Positions 14,679 to 18,596 of a stretch of 18,596 nt of DNA are shown in pieces. A program made the translations under genes and the position numbers. The notes under the pieces were generated by a model. That model did not search any database. It was not told where the DNA came from and saw only the letters and a program-made list of their open reading frames with translations. The stretch covers positions 1 to 18,596 of the forward strand of contig DAITMV010000039.1 of NCBI GenBank assembly GCA_036834985.1. Direction: 5' to 3'. Numbering within the stretch: the stretch's first letter is position 1; each line of letters starts with the position of its first letter. The DNA is from DAITMV01 sp036834985. Lineage in GTDB: Bacteria; Pseudomonadota; Gammaproteobacteria; Burkholderiales; Burkholderiaceae_B.

Positions 14679-15822
14679 ACTGGCTAAATGGCTCGCGCAG
14701 GACATTCGCGCATTCAGTGTATTTAACTACCTGACTTTACGTGCCGTACTGGCATGCGGAACTGCGTTGGGTGTGGGTTTGATTTTAGGCCCTGCGGTGA
14801 TTCGCAAACTGACGCAGTACAAAATTGGTCAGGCCGTGCGTGATGATGGTCCACAGACCCATTTGGCCAAGGCGGGTACTCCAACCATGGGGGGGGCACT
14901 GGTGCTGCTGGGCATCGCCGCCTCTACCTTGTTGTGGGCGGATTTGACCAATCGGTTCGTGTGGGTGGTCTTGATAGTCACCTTGGGTTTTGGCTGGGTG
15001 GGTTGGGTGGATGATTACCGTAAGGTGGTCTATAAAAATCCCAAAGGATTACCTGCCAAGTGGAAGTATTTCTGGCAATCATTGATTGGCCTGGCAGCTG
15101 CGTTTTATCTGGCGTTTGCCGTGTCAGCCCCGTCCGGTGAAAAGATTTTTGATCTGATGGCCGCCTGGGCCAACAGTGGTTTTGAGATGTATCTGCCTAA
15201 CAAAGCCGACATCATTGTACCGTTTTTGAAAACCATTTCTTATCCGCTGGGCGTGTGGGGATTTATCACCTTGACCTACTTTGTGATAGTAGGCACCAGC
15301 AACGCCGTGAACCTGACAGACGGTCTGGATGGTCTGGCCATTATGCCGACGGTGATGGTGGCGTCAGCCTTGGCAATTTTTGCGTATGTCACCGGAAACG
15401 CGGTGTATTCCAAGTATTTGTTGATTCCGTATATTCCGGGTGCGGGTGAGTTAACTGTATTTTTGGCCGCCATGGCTGGCGCTGGATTGGCGTTCCTGTG
15501 GTTTAACGCTTACCCCGCGCAGGTATTTATGGGCGACGTGGGCGCGCTTGCGCTGGGCGGCGCCTTGGGCACGGTGGCGGTGATCGTGCGACAGGAAATA
15601 GTCTTGTTCATCATGGGCGGTGTGTTTGTTGCGGAAACCCTGTCAGTGATGATCCAGGTGCTGTATTTCAAATACAGCGGCGGCAAACGCGTGTTTCGGA
15701 TGGCACCGCTGCATCACCACTATGAACTGTCTGGATGGAAAGAAACCCAGGTCGTGGTGCGTTTTTGGATCATCACGATGATGTTGGTGCTGTTTGGTTT
15801 GTCCACACTCAAGCTGAGATAA
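14668..15822 (+). CDS. mraY: Phospho-MurNAc-pentapeptide translocase
   Basis: MraY is the polytopic inner-membrane enzyme that transfers phospho-MurNAc-pentapeptide to undecaprenyl phosphate, forming lipid I. The 384 aa product has several hydrophobic helices and the catalytic motifs DDYRK (Asp115-Asp116), NLTDGLDGLA, FMGDVGALALGG (Asp290) and MAPLHHHYELSGW. The segment between the second and third motifs' helices is longer than in E. coli, as Asp290 sits where E. coli has Asp267; this seems common in betaproteobacteria. ATG14668 has GGAGG 5 nt upstream; an in-frame GTG at 14662 lies within that Shine-Dalgarno region and is unlikely. murD starts 3 nt after the stop. Confidence 0.97.
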   Translation: MLLELAKWLAQDIRAFSVFNYLTLRAVLACGTALGVGLILGPAVIRKLTQYKIGQAVRDDGPQTHLAKAGTPTMGGALVLLGIAASTLLWADLTNRFVWVVLIVTLGFGWVGWVDDYRKVVYKNPKGLPAKWKYFWQSLIGLAAAFYLAFAVSAPSGEKIFDLMAAWANSGFEMYLPNKADIIVPFLKTISYPLGVWGFITLTYFVIVGTSNAVNLTDGLDGLAIMPTVMVASALAIFAYVTGNAVYSKYLLIPYIPGAGELTVFLAAMAGAGLAFLWFNAYPAQVFMGDVGALALGGALGTVAVIVRQEIVLFIMGGVFVAETLSVMIQVLYFKYSGGKRVFRMAPLHHHYELSGWKETQVVVRFWIITMMLVLFGLSTLKLR

Positions 15823-15825
15823 CAC

Positions 15826-17292
15826 ATGAATTCTTTGGCCAATCAACGCGTATTGATACTCGGGCTCGGTGAGTCCGGGTTGGCGTGCGCGCGTTGGTGT
15901 GTGTTTAGCGGCGCATCAATTACCGTACTGGATACCCGAGCTCATCCGCCCGGGCTCGATGCCTTGGGTGTCATTGCACCAGAGGCCCAGGTGGTATCCG
16001 ATCTGGGCGATCAGCAGTGGCAATCCTTTGACCGTTACGTCTGCAGCCCGGGGCTGATGCCGCATACCGAGCCAGTGCTCAGTGCCATGCGTTACGCGCA
16101 GCTTAAGGGTCTGCAGGTTGAATCCGAAATCGAGTTGTTTGCCCAGGCCTTGATGAGTCTGGAACAAACTCGTCAGTACACACCCAAGGTACTGGCAATC
16201 ACCGGGACCAACGGTAAAACAACGACGACTTCCTTGACCCGCCTGTTGGTGGAGCGCTGTGGCTTGTCGGTGATGGCCGCGGGCAATATCAGCCCGGCTG
16301 CTTTAGATGCGCTGACGCTCGCTGTGCAAAACGACACCTTGCCTGCGGTGTGGGTATTGGAGTTGTCGAGCTTTCAGTTACACAGCACCTACAGCTTTAA
16401 TTGTGATGCGGCCGCGGTCTTGAATGTGACGCAGGATCATCTGGACTGGCACGGTGACATGCAGCAATACGCCGATGCCAAGGCGCGCATTTTTGGTCCC
16501 AAGACCCTGCGTGTGTTAAATCGTGATGATGTCTATTGCAAGGCCATGGTCAGTCAAGAGCACGCCGTGACCTTTGGATTGAACCCCCCCGAGTTGGCCG
16601 GCGATTTAGGCTTGACGCGTGAGGCGGGTCTGGTGTGGTTGACATTGGCTGAGCCCCAGCCTTTCGAGGCCGGTCGTCGAAAAAAAGGCGAGCTGCAGCC
16701 GTTTACGCTCAAACATTTGATGCCAGCCGATGCCTTGAAAATTCGTGGCCTGCACAACGCCATGAATGCTTTGGCCGCACTGGCGCTGTGTCGCGCCATT
16801 GGTTTGCCCATGGCCAAACTATTGCATGGTTTGCGTGATTATCACGGAGAGCCGCATCGGGTCGAATGGGTTGCGAGCATCAACGGTGTGGATTATTTCG
16901 ACGACAGCAAAGGCACCAATGTGGGTGCCACAGTTGCGGCATTGCAGGGGCTTGGAAAAACCGTGGTGTTGATCGCCGGTGGTGACGGCAAGGGGCAGGA
17001 CTTTACGCCCTTGCAAGGCCCCGTCAAACAATACGCGCGCGCTGTCGCCTTGATCGGCAAGGATGGCCCCGCCATTCAGTCCACCTTGGCAGATACCCAT
17101 GTTCCGATGCAGTTGTGTGCAACGCTGGAAGAAGCAACCCAGCAAGCGGCCCACTGGGCACAAGCAGGTGAAGCGGTGTTGTTATCACCAGCCTGCGCCA
17201 GTCTGGACATGTTCCGAAACTACGCACATCGGGCGCAGGTATTTGTTGAAACGGTCAAAGCCTTGGCCAACGATGCGGGGCAGCCATGTTAA
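15826..17292 (+). CDS. murD: UDP-MurNAc-L-alanine:D-glutamate ligase
   Basis: MurD adds D-glutamate to UDP-MurNAc-L-Ala in the cytoplasm. The 488 aa product has the N-terminal nucleotide-fold start VLILGLGESGLA, the P-loop ITGTNGKTTTT (Lys131), the LELSSFQLHS and NVTQDHLDWHG segments, and the C-terminal HRVEWVA, FDDSKGTNVGAT and LLSPACASLDMFRNY blocks, all characteristic of MurD. Length is somewhat above the E. coli protein but ordinary for this group. Its ribosome-binding site is weak, and translation is probably coupled to mraY 3 nt upstream. The 3' end overlaps the ftsW start by 7 nt. Confidence 0.97.
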   Translation: MNSLANQRVLILGLGESGLACARWCVFSGASITVLDTRAHPPGLDALGVIAPEAQVVSDLGDQQWQSFDRYVCSPGLMPHTEPVLSAMRYAQLKGLQVESEIELFAQALMSLEQTRQYTPKVLAITGTNGKTTTTSLTRLLVERCGLSVMAAGNISPAALDALTLAVQNDTLPAVWVLELSSFQLHSTYSFNCDAAAVLNVTQDHLDWHGDMQQYADAKARIFGPKTLRVLNRDDVYCKAMVSQEHAVTFGLNPPELAGDLGLTREAGLVWLTLAEPQPFEAGRRKKGELQPFTLKHLMPADALKIRGLHNAMNALAALALCRAIGLPMAKLLHGLRDYHGEPHRVEWVASINGVDYFDDSKGTNVGATVAALQGLGKTVVLIAGGDGKGQDFTPLQGPVKQYARAVALIGKDGPAIQSTLADTHVPMQLCATLEEATQQAAHWAQAGEAVLLSPACASLDMFRNYAHRAQVFVETVKALANDAGQPC

Positions 17293-18515
17293 ATCGGTGG
17301 CGTGAGCGCTTTTTCTCTTCTGGCGGCACCCGGCGTTTAAGCCCTGCCGGCAGCTCGGGTGTGTCGGCTGGGTGGGGTGGTTCCATTACGTCGGTGTCTT
17401 CGGGCAAGTCCAAGTTCACCTCATTTGATCAGTCGTTGGTCTGGGCCATTTTGGCCTTGTTGATTCTGGGCCTGGTGATGGTTTATTCGGCCTCTGTTGC
17501 ATTGCCAGACAGCCCCAAGTACGCCAACTACAAACAAACCCACTTTTTGGTGAGGCATTTATTCTCGCTGGCTGTGGCAGGTGCACTGGCCTTGGCGGCC
17601 TTCCAGGTGCCCATCAACACGTGGCAACGATTGGCGCCCTTGCTCTTTGTGATTACCTTGTTGCTGTTGGTGATCGTATTGATACCCGGTATCGGCAAGG
17701 GCGTAAATGGAGCCCGTCGCTGGTTGTCACTGTACGTGTTTAATATTCAACCCTCGGAGCTGATGAAGCTTTTTGCGGTGTTGTATGCCGCCGATTACAC
17801 CGTACGAAAACAAGAGTACATGCAGCGATTCACCAAAGGCTTTTTACCCATGGCGATGGCCATCGCGTTTGTCGGTGTGCTGTTGTTGCTCGAGCCTGAC
17901 ATGGGTGCCTTTATCGTGATTGTTGGGATTGCGTTTGGCATCCTGTTTTTGGGCGGGGTCAACGCACGCGTATTTTTCGGTTTGCTGGGGTTTTTGGCCA
18001 TTTCGTTTGCCTTGCTGGTTATGACCAGTTCGTACCGTCGAGAACGACTGTTTGCCTACATGGATCCGTGGGAAGAGAAAAACGCCTTGGGTAAGGCCTA
18101 CCAGTTGTCGCATTCGCTGATCGCGTTTGGTCGGGGTGAATGGTTGGGTGTGGGCCTGGGCGGCAGTGTTGAAAAGCTTCATTACCTGCCGGAGGCGCAC
18201 ACCGACTTTTTACTGGCGGTGGTGGGTGAGGAATTGGGTTTTGTCGGTGTTTTTGTGGTGATTTGTCTCTTTGCCTTTATCGTCAAACGTGCGTTTGATA
18301 TCGGTCGCCAAGCCATCGCACTGGATCGTGTATTCGCCGGTTTGACCGCCAAGGGTGTGGGTATCTGGCTCGGCGTGCAGGCGTTTATCAACATGGGGGT
18401 GAACCTGGGTTTGCTGCCCACCAAAGGATTAACGTTGCCGTTGATGAGTTATGGCGGATCCGGTGTGGTCGTCCATTGGGTTGGGTTGGCCATCTTGCTG
18501 CGGGGTGGTTTTTAG
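17286..18515 (+). CDS. ftsW: Peptidoglycan glycosyltransferase FtsW (C-terminus interrupted)
   Basis: FtsW is a SEDS-family membrane glycosyltransferase that polymerises lipid II at the septum with FtsI. The 409 aa reading has a Ser/Gly-rich cytoplasmic N-terminus (about 1-45) and many hydrophobic helices. Family motifs are VYSASVA, GKGVNGARRWL, QPSELMKLF, EPDMGAF, and PEAHTDFLLAVVGEELG, in which Asp307 is the probable catalytic residue. LPTKGLTLPLMSYGGSG follows near the end. The frame stops early at TAG 18513 after LLRGGF, although the next ten codons still encode a normal FtsW tail up to TGA 18546-18548. Residues after SYGGSG also look atypical. The core enzyme is intact, so function may survive, but a sequence error at the window edge is quite possible. 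Confidence 0.93.
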   Translation: MLNRWRERFFSSGGTRRLSPAGSSGVSAGWGGSITSVSSGKSKFTSFDQSLVWAILALLILGLVMVYSASVALPDSPKYANYKQTHFLVRHLFSLAVAGALALAAFQVPINTWQRLAPLLFVITLLLLVIVLIPGIGKGVNGARRWLSLYVFNIQPSELMKLFAVLYAADYTVRKQEYMQRFTKGFLPMAMAIAFVGVLLLLEPDMGAFIVIVGIAFGILFLGGVNARVFFGLLGFLAISFALLVMTSSYRRERLFAYMDPWEEKNALGKAYQLSHSLIAFGRGEWLGVGLGGSVEKLHYLPEAHTDFLLAVVGEELGFVGVFVVICLFAFIVKRAFDIGRQAIALDRVFAGLTAKGVGIWLGVQAFINMGVNLGLLPTKGLTLPLMSYGGSGVVVHWVGLAILLRGGF

Positions 18516-18548
18516 TCTCGTGAAATGATGCGCGGGGGGAATCGGTGA
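18513..18548 (+). other. ftsW: In-frame TAG plus orphan FtsW tail codons
   Basis: After TAG 18513-18515 the same frame reads SREMMRGGNR and then TGA at 18546-18548. This resembles the normal end of betaproteobacterial FtsW, where LLR is followed by a few residues and an RxxMRGG-type tail. The TGA overlaps the murG GTG start as GTGA, the usual coupling in this cluster. The true gene end was therefore probably 18548. Confidence 0.7.
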
Positions 18549-18596
18549 GGGCAACCCGCACCTTACTCGTCATGGGTGGGGGCACGGGGGGGCATA
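18545..18596 (+). CDS. murG: UDP-GlcNAc:lipid I N-acetylglucosaminyltransferase, 5' end only
   Basis: MurG converts lipid I to lipid II at the inner face of the cytoplasmic membrane. Only 17 codons are present. They read as RATRTLLVMGGGTGGHI-like sequence after the GTG initiator, ending in the GGGTGGH loop that is diagnostic of the MurG N-terminal domain. A G-rich Shine-Dalgarno-like run lies about 5 nt upstream, inside the FtsW tail codons. The position after ftsW fits the dcw order. The gene continues beyond the window. Confidence 0.85.
   Translation, partial: MRATRTLLVMGGGTGGH

Noticed and set aside
1..18596. Possible mobile element, prophage, CRISPR or novel gene system
   Set aside because: No transposase, integrase, phage or Cas-like protein, no direct-repeat spacer array, and no foreign-looking gene block was found. 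Almost all genes belong to conserved families.

Overview
The window looks like chromosomal core DNA of a betaproteobacterium, most likely order Burkholderiales and possibly Alcaligenaceae-like. The basis is the sequence style of the MraZ, FtsL and MraY products, a type A RNase P RNA, a meso-diaminopimelate type MurE, the gene order of the division and cell-wall (dcw) cluster, and moderate GC content. No genus is claimed. There are no transposases, phage genes, CRISPR arrays or tRNAs.

Left part (1-4308). A bidirectional hairpin terminator is followed by a G-poor stretch with recurring CTACAA motifs and a likely promoter. Four monocistronic genes follow, alternating in strand: a DUF3047 lipoprotein (+), an M20 amidohydrolase (-), an HExxH aminopeptidase-family lipoprotein (+) and a class II glutamine amidotransferase (-). 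Both convergent pairs overlap at their 3' ends, by 24 and 33 bp, with no room for a terminator.

Middle (4309-8294). A glycerate 2-kinase, dihydroorotase (pyrC) and a DUF3025 protein form a tight rightward unit; the last two overlap by one base. The RNase P RNA gene rnpB follows, with its own extended -10 promoter. About 280 bp of non-coding DNA then carries a good sigma-70 promoter and four GTG-type boxes at an exact 10 bp period, which I read as the MraZ operator of the dcw cluster.

Right part (8295-18596). This is the dcw operon in classical order: mraZ, rsmH, ftsL, ftsI, murE, murF, mraY, murD, ftsW, murG (5' end only). Genes are separated by at most 3 nt or overlap. Together they encode the operon regulator, a 16S rRNA methyltransferase, the septal FtsL/FtsI/FtsW components, and the enzymes that extend UDP-MurNAc with D-Glu, meso-DAP and D-Ala-D-Ala and then build lipids I and II.

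The most unusual observation is at the right edge. ftsW has an in-frame TAG at 18513, yet the next ten codons still encode a typical FtsW tail and end in a TGA that overlaps the murG start by 4 nt. This is either a very recent truncation, a stop that is read through, or a sequence error near the window end; nearby atypical residues and G-rich codons favour an error. I see no novel defence, mobile or biosynthetic system.
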